Shown in pieces: positions 24,454 through 34,635 of a DNA stretch of 64,000 bases. The first letter of the stretch is position 1. Each line of letters starts with the position of its first letter. A program made the translations under genes and the position numbers. This DNA is from Brachyhypopomus gauderio (Eukaryota; Chordata; Actinopteri; Gymnotiformes; Hypopomidae): contig NW_027506877.1 in the NCBI RefSeq assembly GCF_052324685.1, forward strand, positions 1 to 64,000. The letters run 5' to 3'. The notes under the pieces were generated by a model. It had not been told where the DNA came from, searched no databases, and worked only from the letters and a program-made list of their open reading frames with translations.

Positions 24454-25834
24454 CAGTATTAACTCAATAATGCATTGCACAAATTTGGCCTTTAAAACTG
24501 GTTTAAGATGTATGAATCAATGGTCAGTCAGCCAGACTGAAGGCAGCCGACCTCGGTGAGGTCTGGGACAGGCAGGAGCTGGTCCAGTCTGGTGAGGAAC
24601 TCCCACAGCAGCTTCTCCAGAGCGGTCTCGTAATGAGGCCCGTACTGAGAGTCGAAGTCCTCCTGCAACCAGATTAAAGCGAGCACGTGTGTAGATGAGA
24701 TTGTGTGCGCGAGTGTAAGGAAAGATCAAAGGAACTGAATCTACAGATTTAGCATATTCAAGCCTACTGATTTGTCCTGACATACAGGCAACGCAGGGAA
24801 CTACTGTAAGAATTCTCTCACCTGGAAGAATCGTCTTCTTTCCTCTGGGTTCTTAAGCAGAGTCTGAACCAGGCTGTGGAAATTCTTCACAGCCATCTGG
24901 ACTTTCTGATCCTTCCCCTGGAACAGATGGAAAACAGAATTTACTGGCTGAGAACCATCAAAAACTATTAGAACTCAGAGAGACAAACGGTGAAACTAGA
25001 GACTCACTTTTCCTACAGGCAGGGTGGGAGCACGTAGTCTCTTTAAGTGAGACAGAATTAACTCAGGGTCAGGAGACTGTGATGCACCGAGCTGTTCCAG
25101 GATCAGCTAAAGACATAACACTCAACATCAGCTTCGTTTTCAAAATCCATATAAAAACTTGAACTAGAGAACGATTAGCAAATTCCTAAGTCCAGATCAT
25201 GGAACTCCAAAAGTAGCCAAGCAATCAGGTTATGATTCAAATCATAGTAGACTCAAGTTACAAGACCATTCAACTACTGGACTTGATTGTGTGGTACAGA
25301 CAGGACAGGAAAAGACAAAACCGGGCCTCGTCCTCACCCGCGCCTGCAGACCCACGACCAGCTTTGCCTGATGTCTGTAACTCAGCAGTCCAGGTACCGT
25401 CTCCGATACTGATGTCACGAACTCCTCCAGCTTCCCGTAGTGCATCGCGTCACGCTGCTGCATCACCTTCCACATGGCCGCGGAGACCAGTCTTAGGGGC
25501 GGGGCCAACAGACGAAGGGAGGCGACAGGTACAGTTTCACCTGACCGGACACAATCAGACACAGATCGAAATGTGGTTATTGAAGCTGCCCAGCACATCG
25601 GAGTACCTGGTGTGCTATTAAATAGCCAACCATGTAATCTTATTAACTGAAATTGACTGGACATTTAACCATCTTAACACAGTAACTAACTATGCCAGTT
25701 TACTATCTAGACGTATGGTATTGGAGTTGGACAATTGATCTAATTACTAGGGATGTGTTAATAAACATAGCTATCTAAATATCTGGCTTCTTAAATCAGT
25801 TATTAATTTGAAAGGTTGACTTACCGTTATTCAT
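22061..25834 (-). CDS. tinf2: TERF1-interacting nuclear factor 2 (TIN2), intact copy
   Basis: Ten coding exons join in phase: 25834-25825, 25540-25338, 25106-25008, 24917-24822, 24662-24552, 24095-23972, 23797-23170, 23011-22944, 22384-22269 and 22177-22061, giving 523 aa (human TIN2L is 451). The first exon encodes only MNN plus one base. The N-terminal helical TRFH-like domain matches human TIN2 (SAAMWKVM, PGLLSYRHQAKLVVGL, ALEKLLWEFL). The C-terminus has the acidic IIIDSEDE and KTKNNTYVPTLREFW, matching DSDEEE and YQKTKFDTLIPTLCEY of TIN2L. TIN2 bridges TRF1/TRF2 and TPP1-POT1 in shelterin. Retaining the intron after 23170 places TAA one codon on and would give a 424-aa short form, as in human TIN2S. 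It is convergent with dhrs4 and divergent from cideb. I saw no clear FxLxP TRF1-binding motif. Confidence 0.9.
23166..23170 (-). promoter_or_regulatory. Donor site overlapping an in-frame stop (tinf2 long/short switch)
   Basis: The large exon reads ...CAG CA|GTAAGG on the minus strand. If spliced, CA joins the next exon at 23011 and the frame stays open. If the intron is retained, the same bases read CAG TAA and translation stops. The pseudogene copy keeps the same bases at 16945-16949. Confidence 0.7.
24406..24452. repeat. (TA)n/(CA)n microsatellite
   Basis: A pure TA run of about 17 repeats is followed by ACACACACAC. It lies at the edge of the stretch missing from unit A, where a shorter TA tract (about 18160-18175) remains. 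The repeat may have been one breakpoint of that deletion. Confidence 0.8.
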
Positions 25835-26651
25835 TTCGCGACTTCTAGCTAACCTAACTATGATTCTGTGCCAAATATTTATTCTAAGCGTGTCCAGCTA
25901 TAGTTATATAAACGCATGAATTATTTATTAAAATTAAAGATCGAAGTGCTAAAATTAAAAAATATTCTAGATTGCCTAGCTGTTGTATTTTAACGTTAAC
26001 ACCAAACGCCCTTTTCGCGCCGCGGCAAACAACTAGGAACTACTTCCGGTAAAACGTCATACTTCTTCCGTGTTCCAATAACTACAGGCCTACGTGTGTG
26101 TACTTCGTGTCGAGTGGCAGAAATGTGCACTTAAATTCACATAATTTACTCATAGGCTATTACTCAAATAGCGTAATTTTAAATGTAGTTTAAAGTAGTT
26201 ACGCTACTGAATATTCCTGAATGTGTAAAAAGCTTCTTTATATATTTTAGTGCTAAAATAGAAATATAAATTTGACTTTTAAATGATCCATCTGTCGTTT
26301 TCAAAATGAATGTCTAATGAAAAAACAGGGACTATATTTCAACGGCATACAGTTGTTTTGGGCTCAGTGTACTGTATGTTTATATCCAGTTTATGTTGAT
26401 AGGGAATTTGAACCTCCACCCCGTGCATTATCAGACAGCCTGCTGGACTTTACTCTCTGACATCTATAACTGAATCACTCATTTCAGACCAAAGTCAAGA
26501 GACATGGAACAGGCCTTGGGGCAGGCCCAACAACACACAGCTACTTTGCTACAGATTCACCACTTCTCTTGATACCTAGTATAAGAGAATATATAACATA
26601 TAGGTAGTCTTTAGAAAGTCAAAATAATCTTGGATCACTGAGCTCACCAGA
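25835..26651. promoter_or_regulatory. Divergent tinf2/cideb intergenic region
   Basis: The two genes start head to head about 0.8 kb apart. A GC-rich core at about 26005-26070 has TTTCGCGCCGCGG and the ETS-like CTTCCGG followed by ACGTCA. The rest is AT-rich. The core lies outside the duplicated unit, so the tinf2 pseudogene did not inherit it. Confidence 0.45.
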
Positions 26652-28323
26652 ATGGAAACAACATCTTCACTGATTAAGTGAGTTTTATGTTTTTGCTTTT
26701 ACTTCATTCCGTAAATAAATTTACCATGTTTGTACATACATGCTCCGGACATACATGCGTGATTCCTATACTGTTACTGATTATATTAGTTTTTCTAAAT
26801 CAGTGAATAGTCTGGGCTCTGTCCTCATGCCAATATATAACTATTTCAAGTTAAGATGAAATATCGGTTATAATGTATCAATTTATTCAAGATCACATGT
26901 TAATCTACTGCATTTTTCATGCTGTGTTTTATAAAATGTTTTTTTCAAATGTCAGTCTTGATCCAACTGGTTTGGACAAAAGTTCAGTACAAGATGGACA
27001 CTTTGACCACAGAACGTTCAAACTTTCTCACGAGTTTTCATCAGATCTTTTCCACAGTTAATGTGCCGTCTGTCCCCAAACCCCGTCCAGGTCTGTGTCC
27101 CGGCGGGTATGGTCTCCTCCTCAGAGGCCGTTCAGGGTGTGCTCCTGGAACCGAGAGATCAGGAAGGGAGTTACTGCTGCATCCTTACAGGAGCTGCAAG
27201 AGAAGGTGAGTGTCAATTCACAAGTGACCAATAAGGGACCACAGTGCTGACAAGACATGTTTTCAAGTGCATTTTTAGCTAGTGTGCATTTTAAAATAGT
27301 GTAGTGACCTACCCTAAAAGTAAAGAAAACTTAAAGAGTAAAATTATGAGTAGAATAAATCTGAATCTGATTCATACGTGCGTCATTTAGGTGTGCCCAG
27401 TTTGGTATGGTGTGCACAAGTGCTCTTACATGATTGGGTGTGTGTTGGCTAGGCAGCTCACGCTCTGCAGATCCCTAGCCCGGTGTCTCTGGTGTGTGAG
27501 GAGGACGGCACCGAGGTGGATTCAGAAGAGTTCCTCATGGCAATGCCAGACAACACGGTGCTCATGGGCATGGAGCCGGGGCAGGCCTGGAGACCCCATC
27601 CTGTAGGTACGCGTGCGAGTGTGTGGGTCTTCAAAGGTGTGCATGTTTCAGTACTGTCTGTGTGTGTGTGTATGCCAGTTTTCTTATTATTTTTACTATA
27701 GTGCATGTTGTTTGTGTGTGTGTATACATTTAAAATACAAATGTATTATTTGCAGTTAGGTCAGAGAAGCGGTTCCATCAAACCAGCTGACTGCAAGCCC
27801 CGAACTGGTCGTGACATCGCCCAGGTGACCTTTGACCTTTACCGTCTGAACCCAAAGGACACATTTGGCTCCCTGAGCGTGAAGGCCAAGTTCAAGGGAC
27901 TGTACTCCATCGGTGCCGACTTCCAGTGCCTGGGGCCCAAGAAAGTGCTCAGGTGAGAACCTTAGGAAGCCTGTTCGTCTCTTGAACGGTAGGGTTGTCC
28001 GTGACTTCTACATGATTACATTTATTTTATCTTTGGTTCTAAAGAGCTCTGAGTTCACATGCAGAATCAGTTCATTCTGTTTATTCAGTCGATCAAATGT
28101 ATTTATCAACTAACCAGATGATTGAAATATATATTAAAAACTGAATATATTATTTTCTGATATTATTTGTATTGACAGAGAGACCCTCAGAATGATCTCC
28201 ACTTTACTTCAAGCAGCGGGTCACATGTTGATCACTTCAGCCACTGTGATTCGCCGAATAATTCAGGGGGCGGACCTCTTGCAAGTTCAGCATGATACCA
28301 TGCAGAAAGATTACTGGAACTGA
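26652..28323 (+). CDS. cideb: Cell death-inducing DFFA-like effector b
   Basis: Five exons join in phase: 26652-26677, 27091-27205, 27453-27606, 27760-27952 and 28179-28323, giving 210 aa (human CIDEB is 219). The CIDE-N domain (RRVWSPPQRPFRVC, IRKGVTAAS, EEDGTEVDSEEF) is followed by CIDE-C (DIAQVTFDLY, FGSLSVKAKF, LGPKKVLR). CIDEB works at the ER and lipid droplets in hepatocyte and enterocyte lipid export (family knowledge). The first exon (METTSSLI plus two bases) was chosen because its phase-2 donor fits the acceptor at 27091. Using the nearer acceptor at about 27058 would put a stop in frame. It is divergent from tinf2, as expected from the TINF2-CIDEB neighbourhood in mammals. Confidence 0.93.
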
Positions 28324-29456
28324 CTGTTTTTATGAGGAAATCAACAGCTCTTGCTTTGTGAATACAACTTATTTTAAGGATTCAGTATTCTTCAATCTGT
28401 ATTTCAGTATCAGTCTGACAGACCTGCTTAACAGGTTTGTCACAAACTACAGAAAAATATGATGGACATCTCAGTAAAATGCAGTCCAAAACCAACCTTA
28501 TTTGGTATCCAGGAAATCTCTTCCATGCAACAATGGAAATACAGACAAAAATTTAAATTGTATGTATGATTACCGTATTATCTATTTCATTTGTTTATTT
28601 AAAAATTGTTTAGCAGTTTATTGAGTTAAAATGTCATTGTAACCAAGGGGAAATTGCATTGTAACCAAAAGAAAGCATTTTCTAGAAACAAGTACAAAAA
28701 TCTTCACAAACAAAAAGGGTTTTTTGTAATCATGTCCATAATATCAATCAAATGCATAGAATACAAAATGTAAAATTCAAGCTTTTTGTGTAATTATGGT
28801 CCTAAGAGTAAAAACACAAAGCCAACAAAACACGACTCAGCCAAAATTATTTAAAAAAAGGAACACAATTTTAACACAATAAATAATTCTAATAACATTT
28901 TTAAAATAAATATAATTTCTTCTTTTTTAAAGCAAAGCTTTAACAGTACCGTGGATGGGAAATCTTAGCCACATTCATGCAATTTTAAAATTTCAAAAAG
29001 AAACAAACCTTCATAAAAAGAAGCAAAAACTGAAGTGCATCGAATGACAAACTTAATTCGTATTGTCTATGCAAACATAAACATAAACTTAATTCTTAAC
29101 TCCATTATTACCTCAATGAGAACACCAAAACACTACATATAAACAAAGACCACGGGGCTCTCCCGTGCCTGGGCTAAGCAAATGGTTTTGAATTTCTTTT
29201 TTGTGGTCATAAAGATAACCTAAGTTGTATTGGCAAAATGAAATACATTATATATATTTATATATTGTATTAAGGGTTTGTATGCAGCACCAGATTGTAT
29301 AAATGCATCAGTGGTAATAAACACTAGACATGAGACAGAGAAAACTTTAAGAAAGATTCATTATATACCTTATGGCAGTCATGTAGAGTCCAGACCCTAC
29401 TTTTCTGTTAATCTAAACACTCATACATCATATCTAACATTACAATTACCCTTGGG
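28324..29456. other. cideb 3' UTR and AT-rich spacer
   Basis: This stretch lies between the convergent cideb and homez genes. It is AT-rich with several AATAAA-type signals. I see no exon or repeat in it. Confidence 0.5.
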
Positions 29457-32381
29457 TCAAAGGTCACCACCTGCCAGTCCTGAAGAACTTGGCGTGTATA
29501 AGCCATCCCATGTCCTGATCTCACCCTCTCCTGTCCCATTACTGGATTGGGACACCACCAGACTGAAACCAGCGTCTACTCCCTCAGGACCCGCCCTGCT
29601 CCGTCCACCCCGCCCCCTCTCCTCTACTCCCTCAGGACCCGCCCTGCTCCGTCCACCCCGCCCCCTCTCCTCTACTCCCTCAGGACCCGCCCTGCTCCGG
29701 CCGGTCCGCCCACCTCTCCTCTGCTGCTTTGTGAGGCCCGCGATTATGCGCTCCCTGTTCTCCGAGCTCATCCAGCGCATGTTGGAGTGTTTGATGTGGT
29801 AGCGTGTGTCCCCGAACCACTGCACGATCTCCGTCCGCGTCAGGCCCGACTTCCTCTGGAGGACTGTGTAGTCATCGCTGCTGGGCCACTGGCAGCGTAG
29901 GAAGCTCTGTCTGAGCACTTCCAGCTGCTCCTTGGTCTTCTTGCGGAGGTAGGGCTCAGGCCCGGCGCTGGGGGCGTGGCCTTGCAGGAAGGATGGAGAG
30001 GGAGAGGAGGAGGAGGGAGAGGGGGAAGGGCTTACTGAAAGGTCTACGTCAATCTCCTGTTGTTCGTGTTTAACGGACGTGTGACTATGTCCAAAATCCA
30101 GGCCTTCACCCTCTCCCTCTTTCCCTGGATCTGACATACTGACCCCCTCCACTAGGGGGCCCTGCTTACCTTCCAGTTCAAACTCAAGTCCCGCCCCCGA
30201 GCCAATAGTGTCGCTGGCTTCATACAGGCTGCCGCCTTCCAATCGCCTTCGTAACCTACCCAGGAGCTGCTGTGGTCGACTCCGCCTTCCCTCCCCAGCT
30301 AACCAACCCCGGCCGCTCCTGCGAAGCTGGTAACGGCTGTCGGCGAACCATTTGCGGATCTCGTGGCGGCCGAGGCCGGTCACGCGCTGCAGGCGCTGGA
30401 CCTCGGCCTCCGTGGGCCAGTTCCTGTGGACGAAACTGCGTCGGAGCAACATGAGCTGAGCTTTAGACTTCTTCCGCAGTGGGGTGGCGGGGGCACGGCA
30501 GGGCTCCGGCCTGGGCGGGTACGTCAGGGCCGTGTACTGCGCCGTGCTGCCGTGGTGGCCGTGGGCACCAGGCTGCGGTGGGCACATGTACACGTCGGGA
30601 CTCTGGAGCTCAGCTCCGCCAGGAGGTGAGTGGTTCGTGTCACAGTGGGCCTGAGGAGGGATTCTGTGTGGGGACGAGTGCTTGAAAGCGCTGGTGTGAA
30701 GAGCTTCTGGTCTGTACTCAAAATGCTGTTCCAAACCGTTGGTGTACTGATTACTGGTACCGTGCTGTAGAAAAGCACTGATGCTGTAGTCACTGGCACA
30801 GTGCTGAAATAAGCCCTTGCCACGGTCCGCTGCGTGACGCGTCTGCTCTGAATAGGCGTCCCTGGCGGCTGCCCGTCTAAAACCCTGATGCGGCGCCTCC
30901 TGCCCACGTGTTCTCTTGTGCGGCGAAGAGTCCCGCGTCTCGTCTTCGCCGCCATCGTCCTCGAGGCCCTCGGCGGTGGGGCCTCTGCACATGCGGCGCA
31001 GACGCAGGCGGGTCTGGTGGATGTCGGCGTCGGCCCAGCTGATGCCGTAGCGCACGCGCTGCATCATGAACCACACCTTGACGCGGTCCGGCGACAGCGA
31101 GCAGCGGCGGGCGAGGGCCCCGGCCTCCTGCTCCGTGGGGTACGGGAAGGCGTTGAAGGCTTCCACCAGCTCCGAAACGCCGTCCAGCTCGCGCGTCTGC
31201 TCCGAGCGCACCCACACCAGCTTCAGCCCCTCGGACACCAGCGGCAGACACACCAGCGGCGTCCGGTTGAGGCCGGCTGAGCCAAACGAGGCAGAGTCCT
31301 CACTTTGGTTTCCTTTGGTAGACCCTGAAGAGGATGAGGCCTTCCTCCGAGGCAGAATGGAGACGGGGGATGTGCTTTTGGTGACCTCGGCAGTGGTTCT
31401 GTTTTCCACAGCATCTTTCCGCTCTGGTACCTGGTTCTCTGCAGCACATGCTGTTCTGCTCATCTCTGAGTGTTTGGATGAGGAAAGTGTGGCCCCCTCG
31501 GAGGGCACCGACTGTGGAAAGCAAAGGAAACAATGTGGATATGTTCACTGACAGATTGAATGTGTGGTGCTGAAACTATATGCATTAAACCATCAGGCTT
31601 AGTTGCAAACAAAAGGAGTACTCTAGAGGCACCATCATAAAAGTAAAGTAATAGGATTTTGGTTTGCAGGGATTCATTAATTCAGGTATTTAAATCAACC
31701 AGAGGCCAAAATATGATTTGCCAACTTGACTGGTAACCACTTTAATTGTGATTTTATACCAGTTTATGTGCATGTGATCATGAACTATAAATTAAAGATG
31801 ATGTGTTTACCTGAGAGTTAAAACATCTTGAAGTGATTATTACATTTTATTAATGAATGTCAACACACTAAAGGAGCTCCATGAAAGAGCTGTATGCACA
31901 AAACAAAGAAGAAATCAATTTCTGTATTCATTTAATTGCCTTTATTACCTGGACCTTTATTCAAAGCAGAAGGCAAAGAGAAGATTCAGTAAATTGATTA
32001 TTACCATATACTTATCTTTACAACAACTTTTCAGTGCGAAAAACAAACAACACCTGCCTTTCCAGTTGGAGGGCTGCTTTGTCTTTCTGAGCTTGGGTCC
32101 ACACATATAACCTGGACAACACCCTCCTGTCCTCTGTCGTGTCCCTCATCGTTTAGCGAGCTCGGCCCAGGCAGGGTGGTGACGGGATGGCTGGAGTGTA
32201 GATGCTGGCTCAGACCGCAGACGTCGGACGCTTTGTAGCCACAAATCCGACAGCCGTAGTCCTCCGTGCCTGCACCCTCCCCCCTACCCTCGTCTCCGTG
32301 GGTCTCCTCCACACTCATAATAAGCACTTCCCGGCTGTCCGGGTCCTGCCATGAAGAGTCTGGTGCCTGACGCGGCTCCAT
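29457..32381 (-). CDS. homez: Homeobox and leucine zipper protein Homez, with N-terminal C2H2 finger
   Basis: There are two coding exons, 32381-32112 and 31511-29457, joined phase 0 (774 aa). The first starts with an ATG after the acceptor CTCTGCAG and encodes a C2H2 finger (C44, C47, H60, H65). The second encodes three divergent homeodomains, ending about KVWFMMQRVRYGISW, IRKWFADSRYQL and IVQWFGDTRYHIKH. The stretch around LVWVRSEQTRELDG matches human HOMEZ (LQLVWTQAAQTSELD). Homez belongs to the ZHX/HOMEZ homeodomain proteins, nuclear transcription regulators. To my memory human HOMEZ lacks the finger while ZHX proteins have two, so this form looks ancestral. The donor after 32112 (CAG|GTTATA) is weak, so this junction is the least certain part. 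The C-terminus contains three 16-residue repeats. Confidence 0.85.
29576..29719 (-). repeat. 48-bp in-frame tandem repeat in homez
   Basis: Three 48-bp units start at 29576, 29624 and 29672. On the minus strand they encode three near-perfect 16-residue units rich in R, G and E (RSRAGPEGVEERGRGG). They lie C-terminal to the third homeodomain. Confidence 0.85.
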
Positions 32382-33060
32382 TGCAACCTGCAGAGATGAA
32401 AAACAAAAGTCTTCATGTAGTTTTTAAACATTTAAATAATATTTAAATTATTTAATAGATAAATAGTTAGGCTTTATGCGTCTAAAAATTGGTCGATAAT
32501 ATTCGCAGATGTCTAACTGTCCTGCAGACAGTAGCGTTATTCACATGCTTGTCGGAACAAAGGCATTTAGCTCTCTAGCTAGCTAGCTGGCTATAACTGC
32601 ACTTCATAATCTACATGAAGCTGTATAAAACTAGGACAAGTTTAACTACAAACTCTTTACTGTCCAGGAGATAAAGACGACTGCTGGATGCTAATGAAGC
32701 CATAACGTTCCTTGGCTAAGCACACTCGCCTCGGATCGCGGCTGTCAGTCTCAATGTTTGGTTTGTCGCATCTTCGATCCGTGAAAACAGAAACACTGAA
32801 CTGGTGCAGCTTTCAAAATAAAAGCCCGCAAGAATGAATAGGTAGACTATAAAAAATACGTACTTTATGTTGATTATTTTTTTATTATACTCCTTGCAGA
32901 ACTCTTGTCTCACGTTTACTTTTCCCGCAAACTATATCTTGAACAAAAATACATTGTTAGTTTAGCACTTGACATGAATGTTTAAAAGCAGTAACATGAA
33001 CTGCCTTCTGTTGGATGGCTATCACGTGGCTCAGAATATCATCCGAGTCATCCTAAAAAA
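32382..33060 (-). promoter_or_regulatory. homez 5' region
   Basis: Upstream of the acceptor at about 32388 I see no further coding exon. The stretch at 32500-32930 contains two short GC-richer islands and is the likely first exon and promoter area. No specific element is convincing. Confidence 0.3.
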
Positions 33061-33939
33061 TCGCTAAGGTCAGGCAGAACTTGGTGACTCATGTGACCAA
33101 AGGTTAGGTCTTACCCACCATAAATGTACCTTCATTATCCCTTTATCCATTTACAGAGAATTGCAGTTAGAAAGATCAGTTGGACAACATCAGTGGAACT
33201 GATTTTTTTTACCTTTATTATTTGAATAGGATAGAAATAAACACATTAAATAAAGAGGAAATGCTAGACCTGAGTTCTACATAACATCAGATTCTCTTCA
33301 TAACCCAGAAACACTTTGTCAGAGGGAAGAATACATATTCAATTTCCTCTGGAGTGTAAAGCCAGAATCCAGTCAAAAGGCTCAGTAAGCCCATTATTAT
33401 AGTCACTCCAAATTTAAGATTGATTTAACAAATTCACATCAGGACTTCCCTTCCTTTGTATATTCATGGGTGAAATATTGCCTGGTTTCTGAGTGGATTG
33501 AATAACTGTCTTCCTTTCAGCAAAGAAAATGACAGGCACATACTGAGAGAGTTTGCAAAGCTCGTGAGGTGGATGTTAACATAAAAACACCTGCAATTGC
33601 TTAAATATTTTTAGAAAACCAATTGTGCAGACACAGCTCATTAGTAAAATATGCAGAATATGTATTATGTTCTACTTTGCAATGTAGCCATGTATGCAGA
33701 AATTAAATATGTCTTTGGTACTATTTGGTTACATGTAGCTAATGAAATACATTCATTTAAAATGATACAGTTGTTCATCTGTTTAAAAGTTTAAGCAAGT
33801 ACTCAGAACATGGTGATGTTTTGGTTACAAAAAGGTCAACGTGATAAAAGATCCTGAGAAGGCAGCTGTGTGGTGAAAGGGGAAAAACAGGAGCTGATAA
33901 ATGACAAAAGTAGAATGTGTTGACATACCAACGAGCGAG

Positions 33940-34027
<88 letters not shown>

Positions 34028-34635
34028 GAGAGAGGGACAGAGCGAGTGATTAGTGCCACCTGCTGGACTTTACACAGTTTAAAGAATCATGTTGGGAGTT
34101 TTATTATTCATAAAATATTGTTATTGTAACATATATGTAATAAATCAGCATCCAGTACAGAAAATACAGGAAGGAAAACAGTTCAGAAGTCTTCGATTCC
34201 TCAGAACTTTTAGGCAAATTACAATCTGCCTTAAGAGTTTCAAGCATGAGTGTAATCATGTAATGAGCAGTCCTGGAGTTAGCCTGACGTAGACCGACAA
34301 TTTCACTGGATTGTCGAAGGTTTTCTTTTACTTTTAAAATCCAAAAGAATATAATGAATATAATTAGATAATTACAGACAAGCTTCAAGGAAGTTTTAAT
34401 TTTAACTGAAATTTAAGTTACTCTTAACTTAATTATTTATAAAACTGCAAAATTAGACATATTAATGGATAAAAACTAAATATGTAATAATTGTAAAATA
34501 TTCCCAAATCCCTACAGTTATTTTAAAATAAGGACTTAAATGAATTGATGTCACACTAATAATATGCACTTGTCAAAAATCTGTTCCTTCTTTGCCATAG
34601 ATTGTTGAATATATTCATTAAATTTCATTTAGTCA
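33061..34635. other. Intergenic spacer between homez and finTRIM 1
   Basis: This is AT-rich DNA with no exon that I can support. It contains the long CA repeat at 33941-34025. Confidence 0.5.
33941..34025. repeat. (CA)n microsatellite, about 42 units
   Basis: An uninterrupted CA dinucleotide run of about 85 bp. The Cys-Val frames in it are artefacts. Confidence 0.97.

Larger units (their letters stand above)
11351..25654. repeat. Head-to-tail segmental duplication: unit A 11351-18589, unit B 18590-25654
   Basis: The stretch beginning TGTAACTGCTTCTCGC recurs at 11350 and 18589, and the stretch ending CTTATTAACTGAAATT recurs at 18588 and 25654. The two roughly 7.1-kb units therefore abut directly. 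Each holds a dhrs4 (+) and a tinf2 (-) copy, with near-identical exons and introns by eye. The breakpoint shows about one base of shared sequence (a G). Unit A carries extra insertions at 12160-12445 and 12849-13185 that are cleanly absent from B. Unit A also lacks about 0.8 kb that is present in B at roughly 24410-25240. Confidence 0.93.

Noticed and set aside
27058-27090. Acceptor at about 27058 as start of cideb exon 2
   Set aside because: It would put an in-frame TAA into the CIDE-N frame; the acceptor at 27091 fits the phase of the first exon.
29547-29900. Plus-strand Pro/Ser/Thr repeat frame
   Set aside because: Reverse-strand reading of the homez C-terminal repeat.
33825-34059. Cys-Val-rich reading frames
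   Set aside because: They are translations of the (CA)n microsatellite in different frames.
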